The notes beneath the pieces are model-generated. The model did no database searches, was not told the DNA's origin, and saw only the letters and a list, made by a program, of their open reading frames with translations. This document shows positions 21,674 to 33,128 of a stretch of 64,000 nt of DNA, one piece after another. The first letter of the stretch is position 1; each line of letters begins with the position of its first letter. Both the position numbers and the translations under genes were made by a program. Location of the stretch: the NCBI RefSeq assembly GCF_018687715.1, contig NC_056752.1, positions 43,808,501 through 43,872,500 on the forward strand. The letters run 5' to 3'. The stretch is from Carya illinoinensis (taxonomy: Eukaryota; Streptophyta; Magnoliopsida; Fagales; Juglandaceae).

Positions 21674-23652
21674 AAGTATTTAAAAAATCTATCTCTATTT
21701 TTATTGACTCTAGTCTATCTTTTAAGAGATATTCATAGCATGCATCATACCTATTTCTCTTCTGATCATACATAATCTATCTTCTGGTAAAGGCTTTGTG
21801 AAAATATCTGCTAACTGATTGTGTGTGTTTGTGAATTCTAGTACTATATCACCTTTCTGCACATGATCTCGAAGAAAATGATATCTTATTTCAATATGCT
21901 TAGTTCTAGAATGTTGTATTGGGTTCTTTGAAAGATTTATAGTACTTGTATTATCACATTTGATTGGAATGTGATTATACATGAGTTTAAAATCTTCAAG
22001 TTGTTGCTTCATGTAGAGAATTTGAGCACAACAACTACCCGCAGCAACATATTCTGCCTCAGCAGTAGATAGTGCAACAGAATTTTGTTTTTTACTAAAC
22101 CAAGAAACTAGTGCATGACCTAAGAAATGTCATGCTCCACTAGTGCTTTTTCGATCTATTTTATAGCCAGCATAATCTGCATCTGTGTAGCTGATTAGAT
22201 CGAAAGATGTGTGCTTAGGGTACCATAACCCTAGGTTAATTGTACCACTAAGATATCTAAGAATGCGCTTAACTGCAATTAAATATGATTCTTTTGGAGA
22301 TGATTGAAAGCGTGCACATAAGCACATACTAAACATAATATCTGGTCTACTGGCTGTTAAATATAATAAGCTACCAATCATACCTCGATATATCTTCGAG
22401 TCAACTGGCTTACCGGATTCATCTTTATCAAGTTTAGTTGATGGGCTCATTGGTGTTCCAATTTCCTTAGCATTTTTCATCTCAAACTTTTTCAGTAATT
22501 CCTTAATATATTTTGATTGATTGATGAATGTCCCACTTTTTACTTGCTTAATTTGCAATCCGAGAAAGAATGTAAGTTCTCTCATCATGCTCATCTCAAA
22601 TTTTTCCTGCATAGTCTTAGCAAAAACTTGACACATATTTTCATTAGTAGCACCGAATATTATATCATCAACATAAATCTGAATCAAAAGAATATCATCA
22701 TTTTCATATTTAATGAAAAAAGTTGTGTCGATTTTTCCTCTTGAAAAACCTTTTTCAATCAAGAAACCACTGAGTCTCTCGTACCAACCTCTAAGAGCTT
22801 GTTTAAGTCCATATAATGCTTTTGTGAGTTTGAAATATGATTTTCAAAACCTGGAAGTTGTTCAACATATACCTCTTCATTTATAAAACCATTTAAGAAA
22901 ACACTTTTAACATCCATTTGAAAAAGTTTGCAATCTTTATAACAAACATATGCAAGTAGCATTCGAATAGCTTCTAATCTTGGGACAGGTGCATATGTCT
23001 CATCATAATCGATTCCTTTTTCTTGATTAAAACCTTGGGCTACAAGTCAAGCTTTATTTCTAGTAATAACTCTGGACTCATTTTTCTTGTTTCTAAAAAC
23101 TCATTTTGTTCCAATAATAGTATGATTTTTGGGTCTAGCAACAAGTGTCCGAACATCATTTTTTTCAAATTGATTCAACTCTTATTGCATAGCTAGAATC
23201 CAAGATTCATCAAGAAGTGCATCATCAATATTTTTAGGTTCAATTTGAGATAGAAAAACAGTATGATTGCAAATATTTCTAAGAGATGATCGAGTACTTA
23301 CACCTTGTGAAGGTTCTCCCAAAATTTGTTCCACTGGATGATATTTCACAAATTTTCACTATTTGGTTGCATCTTGTATTAAATTTTGATGATCTTTCCT
23401 GATGGTTCCATGTTGAACTTCCTCTATTATTTTCTCTTTGTTGAGATTGAGACTTTCCGTGTTATTTATACATCTTGTTTCTTCATCAATAGATTTCTTG
23501 AAGACTGGATAATTAGATTCATCAAATACTACATGCATAGATTCTTGTACAGTCAAAGTCTTTTTATTGAATACTCTATAAGCTTTACTATTAGTATAAT
23601 ACCCGAGAAAGATACTTTCATCAGATTTTACATCAAACTTGTCTAAATTATC

Positions 23653-24474
23653 TAGGCCTGGGCTCCGACTCCGACGGAGTCGGAATTGCCATTTCCGACC
23701 TCCGACTCCGACTGGAGTCGGAACCGGAAGTTCACTCCGACTCCGACTCCGACGAGGAGTCGGAGTTCGACTCCGATCGGAGTTCGGAGTTAGGAACTCC
23801 GATCGGAATTCCGATGGCTTCCGAAGATCACCGTCCCAAAAATCCCTTGAAGATCACCGTCCCAAAAATCCCTTGAAGATCACCGGTCGTATCCTTCGAT
23901 TCCGTCGACCTCTCCTTCTTGACGACCGCTACCTTCACTTCCTCTTCCTCACGACGTCGTTTTCTCTCCTTCCGTCGACCTCTCCTTCCGTCGTTTTCTC
24001 TCCTTCCGTCGACCTCTCCTTCTTGCATCCGGCTGGTGTTTGGCGTTGCTTTTGCTCGGAAGCGAGATCTCCAGCGAGGGTTGATTGGGAATTTGGGAGG
24101 ACGAGATCGAAGTAGGGGTGACGTTCTCCTATTAAAAACGGCGTCGTTTAAACTTTAAGGTTTTCCTAAAAAAAATAGTTGCAAAATGTGTAATGGTGCA
24201 TGAGGGGATTCGAACACAGGATCCGGAGAAACAAAACCGAGCCTCAACCATTGAGCTACCTGACTACATAATATTCATAATACAATATATAATATATAAA
24301 TAGTCGGAGTTCGGAGTCGGAGTTCGGAGTCAACAAGGCCTCCGGACTCCGATTCCGACTCCGACTATGAGAGTCGGAGTAACTCCGACTCCGACTCCGA
24401 ATTCTGAGAACTCCGACTCCGTCGGAGTCGAATTCGGAGCGGAGTCGGAAATCTCAGAAATTTGCACAGCCCTA
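23653..24474. mobile_element. Non-autonomous hAT element nested in Copia pol
   Basis: 822 bases flanked by the perfect 8-base duplication AAATTATC (23645-23652 and 24475-24482), the length typical of hAT. The ends are inverted: TAGGCCTGGGC on the left and TAGGGCTGTGC read inward from the right, which fits the TAGGG-TG-type hAT terminus. Both subterminal zones (about 23668-23815 and 24303-24450) are packed with GGAGTCGGAG / CTCCGACTCC blocks in both directions, probable transposase-binding repeats. The interior holds CT-rich text (GTCGACCTCTCCTTC repeated) and a tRNA-like stretch, but no transposase. Removing it and one duplication rejoins the Copia reading frame. Confidence 0.9.
24186..24268 (-). 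other. tRNA-like (pol III promoter-like) segment inside the hAT element
   Basis: On the minus strand GTAGCTCAATGGTTGAGGC resembles a tRNA A box and TGTTCGAATCCCC a B box, about 45 bases apart. The acceptor ends do not pair, so this is not a functional tRNA gene. A tRNA-derived SINE head trapped in the hAT element is the simplest reading. Confidence 0.5.
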
Positions 24475-27369
24475 AAATTATCCCTGTCATTTAAAATAAA
24501 ACATTTGCATCCAAATACATGAAAGTAACCAATGTTGGGCTTTTTCTTATTCTAAAGCTCATAGGGGGTTTTATCTAACTTAGACCTTAGCATAACTCTA
24601 TTTATAACATAACATGCAGTACTTACATCTTCGGCCCAAAAATAACTAGGCAAATTGTTCTCATTGAGCATTGTTCTTGCCATCTCTTGAAGAGATCTAT
24701 TTTTTCTCTCTACTACCCCATTTTATTGAGGAATTCGAGGAGCAGAAAAATTATGCACAAAACCATTTTCATCACAAAATATTTCAATATTTTTATTAAC
24801 AAACTCTTTTCCCCTATCATTTCAAATACTTGAAATAGTATAGTCATTTTCATTTTGAATTCTCTTGCATAACTTGGTAAAAGCATTATGTGCCTCATCT
24901 TTATGAGCAAGAAAGATGACCCAAGTATATCTAGAGAAATTATCAACAATAACAAATGAATAATATTTTCCTCCTAGACTTGCAACTCTATTTGGTCCAA
25001 AAAGATCCATGTGTATCAGTTGCAATGGTCTAGTAGTGGAAATATGTTTCTTAGTTTTAAAAGAAGTTTTTGTTTGTTTACCAAATTGACATGCATCACA
25101 AATTTTGTCTTTAAGAAAATTTGTTTTTGGTAAACCTCTCACAAGATCATTTTTTGAAAGTTTGGAAATAAGTTCCATGTTGGCATGTCCTAATCTTCTA
25201 TGCCATAACCAACTAGTTTCATTTTGAGCTGAAAAGCAAATAGCATCTTGTGAGGTAATTTCTTTAAAATCAATTGTATAAACATTATTGTTTTTAAAAG
25301 CAATAAAACAAATATTACAATCATGATCATTCAAAATAATGCATTTATTTATTTTGAAAGTAACTGTAAATCATTTATTACATAATTGACTTATACTCAA
25401 AAGGTTATGTTTTAAACCTTCAACAAGTAGAACATCTTCAATTATGAGAGAAGATTCATTACCAATTTTACCTGTTCTCACTATTTTCCCTTTCGAGTTG
25501 TCTCCAAATGTCACGTGTCCTTCTTCTTTAGATCTAAGATCAAAGAACTTAGTATTGTCTCCCGTCATGTGTCTTGAACATCTACTATCTAAAAACCACT
25601 TGTTTTTGCTTGTGGATGACTTCATGCATACCTATAAAAATAATTAAAATGATTTTTTTTGGTACCCAAGTTCTTTGGGTCCTTTATTTATTAGTATTAG
25701 AATAAACAATATTTTTAGGTATCCATATGGTCCTAACAGTCATTGTATGATTTCTTCTAATAGGACAAGTATGATAATTATGACCATTTCTATTACAGAA
25801 ATTGCAAATAGCATGTGACATATATGAAGAACTTGAATGATTATAATAATATCTTTTTTTGATAAAATTATTTTTATAAAAAGAATTTTGATTATTGGTC
25901 TTTGATATAGAAGGATTATCAAAAATTTTTTTATAAGATTTGTATTTTTATTTTGGCATATATCCCAAGCCTGCCTTGTCAAAAACACATATTTGACTAC
26001 CAAGAAGTTTTTCAAAATTTCTTTTTCCATTCGTAAAGTTTTCAACAATATTTTCTAAATCGGTTTTCTTCTTATTCAATTCAAGATTTTCATCTTTCAA
26101 AATGATATTTTATTTTCTTAAAATATCAATTTCATTTGTTAAAGAAAAATTTTTCTTTTTCAAAGCAATATATTTGATACCTAATTTTTCAAATTCCTCA
26201 TAAACCTCTTCTAAAACATTTTGCAATTCTTCATATGAAGGATTTTCAATATTATCAAGATTTGTTATCTCAATGTCATCTTTAGCATAAGACAAAGATT
26301 TGTTGATTCTCCATTGCTTGCTTCACTATCTGAGCTATTTAAATCATCATCACATGTAGCTTTCATTACTTTTTTACCATTGTTTCGATCTTTCTTTAGC
26401 AGAGGACAATCTATCTTGATATGACCAGACTTATTACATTTATAACAAATTAAAGTGTCATTTTTACTTGAATCTTTCTTGGAAAACTTTTTGAAGGATT
26501 TCCTCGGAGGAATTTTATTTTTCTTTAAGAACCTTTGAATTCTTCTTGTTATCATCGCAACTTCTTAATCTTTATCTTCATTTTCCTCATCTTTATCACT
26601 TTCACTTTCATTTTCATAAGGAACAGCTTTAAGTGTCAAGCTCTTATTTGGCTTTCCTTCTTCTTCTCCTCTTTTTAATGTGTACTCATGGGTGATAAGT
26701 GACCCGATGAGTTCATTCACTTCGAACTTCTTGAGGTCTCTAGTTTCAAGAATTGCTGTCACTTTTGATTCCCAACGTTTTGGTAGAGAGTTGAGAATTT
26801 TTCTTACTATCTCTACTTATGAATAAACTTTGCCAAGAGCTGTCAAGCTGTTTATGATGTTAGTAAAATGAGTGTGCATACTAGAAATAGATTCATCATC
26901 ATTCATCTTAAACATTTCATATTCATGAGTAAGAATATAAATTTTTGATTCCTTGACTTGCGAAATTCCTTCATAAGTAACTTCCAAGTTATCCCAAATT
27001 TCTTTTGCCGTAGCACAAGTCATTATTCTATTAAACTTATTTCCATTGAGAGCATTAAATAATAAATTCATAGCAGTTAAATTCAAAGTATAAAGTCTAT
27101 CGTCTTCACAATCAAACTCTTCTTCTTCCTTTTTGACCTTTACTCCATCAACCACTTTTGTTGGAATATAAGGTCCATTTACAATACATTTCCAGATTTC
27201 TCGACCTTGAGCCTGAATGAATATTCTCATTCTAACTTTCCAGAATGAGTAATTATCTCCACAAAAGAGTGGAGGCCGACTGCTAGATTGACCTTCACCA
27301 AATGAAGCTGAAATGTTAGCCATAAGATCTTAACTCAAAAGATAGTTAATCTTATAATAGAGTTCTTAA

Positions 27370-27380
27370 CTCTGATACCA
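27370..27380 (-). other. Primer-binding site of the full-length Copia element
   Basis: The minus strand reads TGGTATCAGAG, the standard Met-tRNA-type PBS, five bases inside the LTR end at 27386. Confidence 0.9.
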
Positions 27381-27385
27381 ATTAT

Positions 27386-28789
27386 TGCCCAGATGACTAA
27401 CACAAGAGGGAGGGTGAATTGAGTTGTATTAAAAAAAAATAACAATTATAAATCAAATATATAATATAAAATATAAACAAAATATGAAATAACAATAAAT
27501 ATAAAGAGTAAGGGTAAGAGAGAAGCAAACTCGGTATGTTAACGAGGTTCGGCCCCACTGCCTACGTCCTCACCTCAAGCTACCCCTTGAAAATTCCCAA
27601 ATTCATTATTCAACCTCCTTTAGGTAGAGATAGAAACCTATTATACCTTTGAACAACACCGCTACAAGGGATCTGTGTAGAACACCCTCTACACTTGCAA
27701 TCACCTTACACGTAGTGATTCAACTATTCCCTGTGTAGAATATTTTCTACACGCACAAGGGTTATACACACTATTTTTCTGATACAAAAGCTGATAGTAG
27801 GTAGGTTATCAGAAAACACTCCTCAATGAGTGAAATAAGAACAATACAGCGCAAACTATATCTCTCAAAATGAACAATGATTAAGGTTCAATGCTTAGAG
27901 AAGAGAGAATGAAAGCTTTGAATGAATGTTGTATGCTCTTAGTGTTGTAAATGTGAAGCTCTCAAATAATCTATTTATAGGCATATGAGACTTCATATTC
28001 AAATTTAAAAAGATTCATATGTCAAAGACAACATCATTCACTTTTTCAAAAAAATTAAACCTAATCTTTTACTTTTGACATATGACAAAAGGAGCACACT
28101 TTCCTTTTCAAAAAATTCAAACTTAATCTTTTACTTTTTGCATATGACAAAAGGAGCACACTTTCTTTTTCAAAAAATTCAAACCTAATTTTTTACTTTT
28201 TGTATATGACAAAAGGAGCACACTTTACTTTTCAAAAAATTCAAACAAAATCATCTACCTTTTGTATAAGTCTAAAAAAGCATCAATCACTTTTGAAAAT
28301 ATTCAAATAAAACATACACATGTGAAAGATGACAATCAATTATCTTTAATATTTTCAAAGTTCAACCCTTTAATCAAGGCATGCACATGTAAAAGATGAC
28401 AATCAATCATCTTTAATATTTTCAAAGTTCAACCCTTTAATCAAGGCATGCACATGTAAAAGATGACAATCAATCATCTTTTAAAATTTTAAAATTTAAT
28501 TTTCAAAAATATTCATGCATATGTGGAAAATGTATTTTAATGTTTTATAATAAAATATTAATTTTGAGCATTAATCATAATTTCAAATTTTAAGAGATTT
28601 ACAACATTACTCTATGACTTTAATGTGAACTTGTTTCCTTCTTGCTCATACTTGGTTCTTTGATGTGCTTGACTCCATTGTGTAGATAACTTGAGTTTGA
28701 AACTTCTTTATTCTTTGAATTCATTTGTTATCATCAAAATCCATGTGTAGATTTATAATCACATGAAACTTGAAACCTTGGATTCAACA
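27386..28789 (-). repeat. 5' LTR of the Copia element
   Basis: 1404 bases; a near-copy of 18663-20062 with scattered substitutions and a few short indels, including the same tandem arrays and the TATA box (plus CTATTTATAGG, 27971-27981). On the minus strand it starts TGTTGAATCC and ends TCTGGGCA. Confidence 0.93.
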
Positions 28790-28797
28790 ATAATTAT

Positions 28798-29634
28798 TTT
28801 ATATTTAAAAAAATAATACAGTTAATCATATTAATATAATACGAAAAAAAATATAAAAATAATTATATATAAAATTTTTAATTTTAAATATCTCATGCTT
28901 TTATTTTATTTTATTTTTATATCTACGATTAAAAGTTAATTATTATTACATCATATGATTAGACATTGTGTGTCTGGAATGTGTATGGGTATCAAAACAG
29001 CCAAAATAATAGTTTGAATGATAGATTAATTAGGATTAAAAAAATACAATATTTTTTATAATTATATTTTAAATAAGAGAATTTTATAAAATAATTTATT
29101 TTAGAACAGTAGTAAAAATAATTATGCGAGAATCATTCCTCTTTCTTCTCTGTTAATGGGATTAGGCATTGACCTTGACAGTGCAGCGGTGAAATGCATG
29201 AAGTGGTTGATGTCCATGACGCCATGATTAGGCCTGTAATCTGTGTAGGTCTAATGTCAATGCCAACAACACCAACGGTAAGAGAGACGTGTTGTCTCTC
29301 AAATTTTTGATAAAATTCAAAGCAGTATCATTATTTTCATGAAAGATTCAATCAGTCGAGCACCAATTTTCCAAGCAATATTGCAATTGTAGCCCACTTC
29401 ATATTGGCATATGACTCTTGCACGACATCCATAAAACTTTTCAAACATCATTCAGTATTTATTATTGTATTGTGTCTGCTTCATGCACAACAACATTAAA
29501 CATCCACAATAGTCACTGAGACATTGTTGTTTTCTTCCCCTCTTCCGACTTGGTTGAAGAGGATTAAGCTTTATTTAAAGTTGAACATGCTCTTGCTGCT
29601 AAATAGTATATACTCCAGTAGTTCATAAAGCATA
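28798..29634. other. Spacer between the Copia element and the Helitron
   Basis: AT-rich on the left (28800-29110), more mixed at 29140-29300. No gene, RNA or clear repeat is recognised. Confidence 0.4.
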
Positions 29635-30667
29635 TCTATACTAATATATAAAGTGCGAATCGCTTAAGAACAGTATTTTCGTCTAACATTTTTATTTCCA
29701 ATTTTGCCCTTAGTTTTATTTGTCAATTACGGTTATTTGCATTCTACTTTTATTCTACCGATAGTTCTTTTGATCTTTCTCCATTCCCACAAACTTATTT
29801 AGTTTTTCCTTTTTTATTTCCTATTTTACCCCTTAATTTTATTGTCCAGTTTGTTGTCTTTGGTGTCGTTTTGATTCGCCGACTTGATTTTAATGTCTTT
29901 TTACAGTTAAAACTTATCACTTTGTCTGATAAAATGCAATCAGATTGAAATTTAAATGTCAATATTTCTTTCATTCCGTATCTTCAGCTATCTTTTCTCC
30001 GTATTCTAACCTTTTAAAAAAAATATCCTGGACAAAGTTAATCGTGAATCTCAGCAATTCTAGGTATGTTCTTGTTGTTTCTCTCAGTATTGCAAAGATG
30101 AATTGTATTGTATGAATGTTGTTACAGTGTGTAATTAGATGATTTGTATATGCATATGTCGTGATTTCTTCGTATGTTATGAGAACACAAAAAAAAAAAC
30201 ATAGTTAAGAGTGAAAAAAGAAAGCCCAGTTGTTCCTCACCTTGAGAGCCAATAAACAATAGATCCAACCGAAAAACCGAAAAATAACCATAAGAAATAA
30301 AAGTTCCTCCACCAAATAACAGATCCAACCGAGAAACCCAATAATATGCCATAAAAAAAAAAAAAAAAACACCCAGAGTTCCTTAATACACACGAGATGG
30401 TGAAATAAACCCACCCAAACAACAAATGCAACCAAGTAAAAAAAAAAAAAACTCCTTTGAAAATAAAATTTCAAAAATAATCCTATGCCCATCTGGTCTT
30501 ATCTGGTCTCTTCCACCACCAAGTGCTTCCTCCTCCCCAAGCCCGAGGCCTGTAGTCTCTTTCTCTTCCCTCGCACGGATGGTCTCTCTCTTTACATCTC
30601 TTTCTTCTCATTTGTCCCTCAGATCTGCCATCGACGGCAGCTCGCAGTCATGCACGGGCACACCCAC

Positions 30668-31085
30668 TACGTTACTATTTTAGATAAAATATTATATAAT
30701 ATATATTATCATCATCTCACCCACTCCGTTACTATTTTAGATAAAATGTTATATAATATATATTATTATCATCTCACTCACTCCGTTACTATTTTAAATA
30801 AAATGTTATATAATATATATTATTATCATCTCACAAACTCCGTTACTATTTTAGATAAAATATTATATAATATATATTATCATCTCACCCACTCCAACTC
30901 TCACCCACCAACTTCCACTCCTGTCGGGAAAGAATCCAAAATTAATTGCCTTGCACACCCACTCAGTTACTATTTTAGATAAAATGTTATATAATATATA
31001 TTATTATCATCTCACCCACCCACTCCATTACTATTTTAGATAAAATATTATATAATATATATTATCATCATCTCACCCACTCCTA
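30668..31085. repeat. ~58-60-base tandem repeats, six copies
   Basis: The unit is GTTACTATTTTAGATAAAAT followed by a TATAATATATATTAT block and CATCTCACCCACTCC. Copies start near 30670, 30729, 30787, 30842, 30967 and 31030. A separate ~55-base text (TCTCACCCACCAACT...GGGAAAGAATCCAAAATT) stands between copies 4 and 5 and is repeated just after the array (31133-31185), so a larger unit was also duplicated. Each unit could fold through its TATAATATATATTATA core. Confidence 0.85.
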
Positions 31086-32674
31086 TCTATAATAAATAAA
31101 TATATAGATAGTGAATACACAAACTCCAGCGACTCTCACCCACCAACTCCCACTCATGTCGGGAAAGAATCCAAAATTGATTACCGTGCTGTCTAACCAC
31201 GATGCACCCAACCATACGGTGATGCCGTGTGACCTTGACATGGTGGCAGCAAGGGGGCCACTGGGTCACTACCCAACAAAAGAAACAGAACCTAAAGGCA
31301 AACAACAGAGAAAAAAAACACATACCCAACAAACAACAGAAACCCCAACTGCGATGCATCCCAACTAGACGCTTACATTGTTTAGTGTCGGCGTCCTCGC
31401 TGCATGTGGGCGTCAATAGCCCTAGGTGGTCCAATCACGATGCAATCCAAGCACATGGCAACACCGTTTGGCCTTGATGTGCTTGCAGCATAGCAGATCC
31501 CAACGATCAGTTGCTGCAACAACTACAAAAAAAAAATTAGAAATCCACTTTAATCCCATTGAGAGAAAGAGGGAGAGGGACGATTGTCCGCTAGAACCCA
31601 CGGTGTGGCCGTGGGTTAGGGGAGAACCCATGGTGAGTAAACCGATGATGATTTTGTTGTGGGTGTGGCCATGGTGAGAAAGAATCCACGGTGACTAAAA
31701 GAGAAGAGGGGAAGAAGAAAAATGGAGAAGGGTTGTGGACGGTGGCTCCACAGAAGCACGAAGGTGGTGGAAAAGTCGTGAGGGAGAGAGCATGTGAGGG
31801 TGAGGTACATGGAACAAAGACTGCTCTAGGCTGAAGATCAGAAGGAAAAAAAATTTTGCTATGCAGATCTGAAAAAGACAACTAATATACATCAAACACC
31901 GAACAAGAAAAAAAAATAGTAGGAATGAAAGGCAAGAAAAAAAAAAACTTGAATTGAAAACAGATGAACCCTAGGAACATAGATCGAAAGAAAAAAAAAT
32001 TGTTGTGCAGATCTGAAGAATACGAATCTAATTTACATCAAACGCCAAACAACAAGAAATAAAAATAGAAGAAATCAAACGGAAGGAAAAAAGAAAAAAA
32101 AAACTTGAATAAAAAATACAAAAACTCTAGGAACACAAATCGCAAGAAATTTTTTTTTTTTTTCTACATATGTGAAGAATACAAAGCCAATATACATCAA
32201 ACGCAACAAAAACGAATTTCCTTCTACATATGTGAACATATCAAAAGTGAGTATACATGAAACGCAAGGAAAAAAATTCATTCTCCAGATATGAAACTAT
32301 ATCAACTCAGACAAGGAAAAAAAACTTCTACACAAATGAGACGTGTAGAAGCGAATATAAATGTAACGCAAAAAGAAAAAAAATATTCTACAGATCTGGA
32401 AAGAAGATCAATTGATACGGCAGGAAAAAAAATATCCAGCATACGAAAAGTAGACCAACTCAAGCCGCAAGAAAAAACAAAAAATTCTACAGATCTGAAA
32501 ACTAGATCAAATCAGAGGCAAGGAAAAAAAAATTTGTACGAACAAAAAACACAAAGCCAATATAGATGAAAGGGAACAATTATTATTATTTTTTTTTGTG
32601 CAGATCTTAAAACCACAACCTCAAATTTGTATGTTTAAAAAAAAATTGCGGCAAACTTATAAGGATTAAAAGAC

Positions 32675-32680
<6 letters not shown>

Positions 32681-32735
<55 letters not shown>
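32681..32735. repeat. (AG)n microsatellite
   Basis: A 55-base uninterrupted AG run; on the minus strand it follows a CT-rich leader-like stretch with a TATA-like CTATAAAACC near 32865. Confidence 0.95.
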
Positions 32736-32738
<3 letters not shown>

Positions 32739-32999
32739 AAGAAGCGGGAGGTAGAATGAGGAGAGGAGCTGAAGGCTGAACCGTAGGATGAGAGAGAGAG
32801 AGGCAAAGCTGAAAAATCTGGAAGAAGACCAAGTGGGGCGCGGACTGTATAAGGATGGTTTTATAGTGTACCACTAGGGTTTTTCTTTTTTTTTTTTTTT
32901 TTTGGTTAAAAGGGTGTCGTTTTGCGTTTGGGAGGGGGCGGGCTGGCTTGGGGCCGACTGTGTGATAGGGGAAATGGGGAAAAAAATTATAAATGGGCT

Positions 33000-33128
33000 A
33001 AATTGAAAAGTAGAAAAAAATTAAAAAAAAAAATTAAACATTAGATATTGTTGCAAATAATTAAAAGATACAAAAATGTTTGATGAAAATATTGTTCCTC
33101 TAATATTCGTATTTATATATATAGTAGA
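33000..33128 (-). mobile_element. Inverted Helitron 5' end
   Basis: On the minus strand, starting at 33128, the text TCTACTATATATATAAATAC, then GAACAATATTTTCATCAAAC and ATTTTT, follows the plus-strand end at 29635 (TCTATACTAATATATAAA..., GAACAGTATTTTCGTCTAAC, ATTTTT) closely. It is a second copy of a Helitron 5' terminus in opposite orientation, so a non-autonomous Helitron probably extends leftward from here. I could not find its 3' terminus. Confidence 0.65.

Larger units (their letters stand above)
21722..27323 (-). pseudogene. Copia gag-pol, multiply broken
   Basis: Order on the minus strand: gag from ATG 27323 (FCGDNYSFWKVRMRIF); zinc knuckle CYKCNKSGHIKIDCP near 26440; a long acidic/Lys spacer; protease near 25600 with DSRCSRHMTG instead of the usual DSGCSRHMTG (catalytic Gly changed to Arg); integrase near 25200-24800 (HRRLGHAN, CDACQFGK, HMDLFGP); RT near 22950-22130 (QMDVKSVFLNG, YVDDIIFGATN); RNase H (YTDADYAG; STAEAEYVAA; TKHIEIRYHFLRDHVQ); then the stop at 21722. 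Clear in-frame stops are TAA 26817-26819, TAA 26565-26567, TAA 26110-26112 and TGA 22130-22132. A frameshift falls near 26290, and further breaks lie in the spacer and between integrase and RT. A hAT element (23653-24474) interrupts it. It cannot encode a working polyprotein; movement would need help in trans. Confidence 0.93.
18663..28789 (-). mobile_element. Full-length, decayed Ty1/Copia retrotransposon (10.1 kb)
   Basis: Two direct LTRs (18663-20062 and 27386-28789) bracket, in minus-strand order, a PBS, gag, protease, integrase, RT, RNase H and a polypurine tract. The outer bases next to both LTRs are the same eight, ATAATTAT (18655-18662 and 28790-28797). Copia duplications are normally five bases, and in this AT-rich DNA part of the match may be chance. 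Zinc-knuckle gag, long post-gag spacer, 1.4 kb LTRs and a C-rich PPT complement suggest the SIRE/Maximus (Sirevirus) lineage, but this is not certain. Gag-pol is full of stops. Two opposite-strand ORFs occupy the space where Sireviruses often carry an extra gene, and a hAT element is nested in pol. Confidence 0.93.

Noticed and set aside
24186..24268. Possible tRNA gene
   Set aside because: A and B boxes are present, but the acceptor stem does not pair and the segment lies inside a hAT element; kept as tRNA-like only.
30668..31085. CRISPR-like array
   Set aside because: Units are directly adjacent with no unique spacers and lie in a plant transposon; this is an ordinary tandem repeat.
31087..31434. 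115-residue minus-strand ORF rich in Cys and Phe
   Set aside because: No motif, and overlaps the repeat array and other-strand ORFs of equal length; composition artefact.
31590..31613. Hairpin CCCACGG/CCGTGGG beside CTAG as a Helitron 3' end (minus strand)
   Set aside because: The hairpin touches CTAG with no spacer and the next base is not T, so it does not fit a Helitron terminus.
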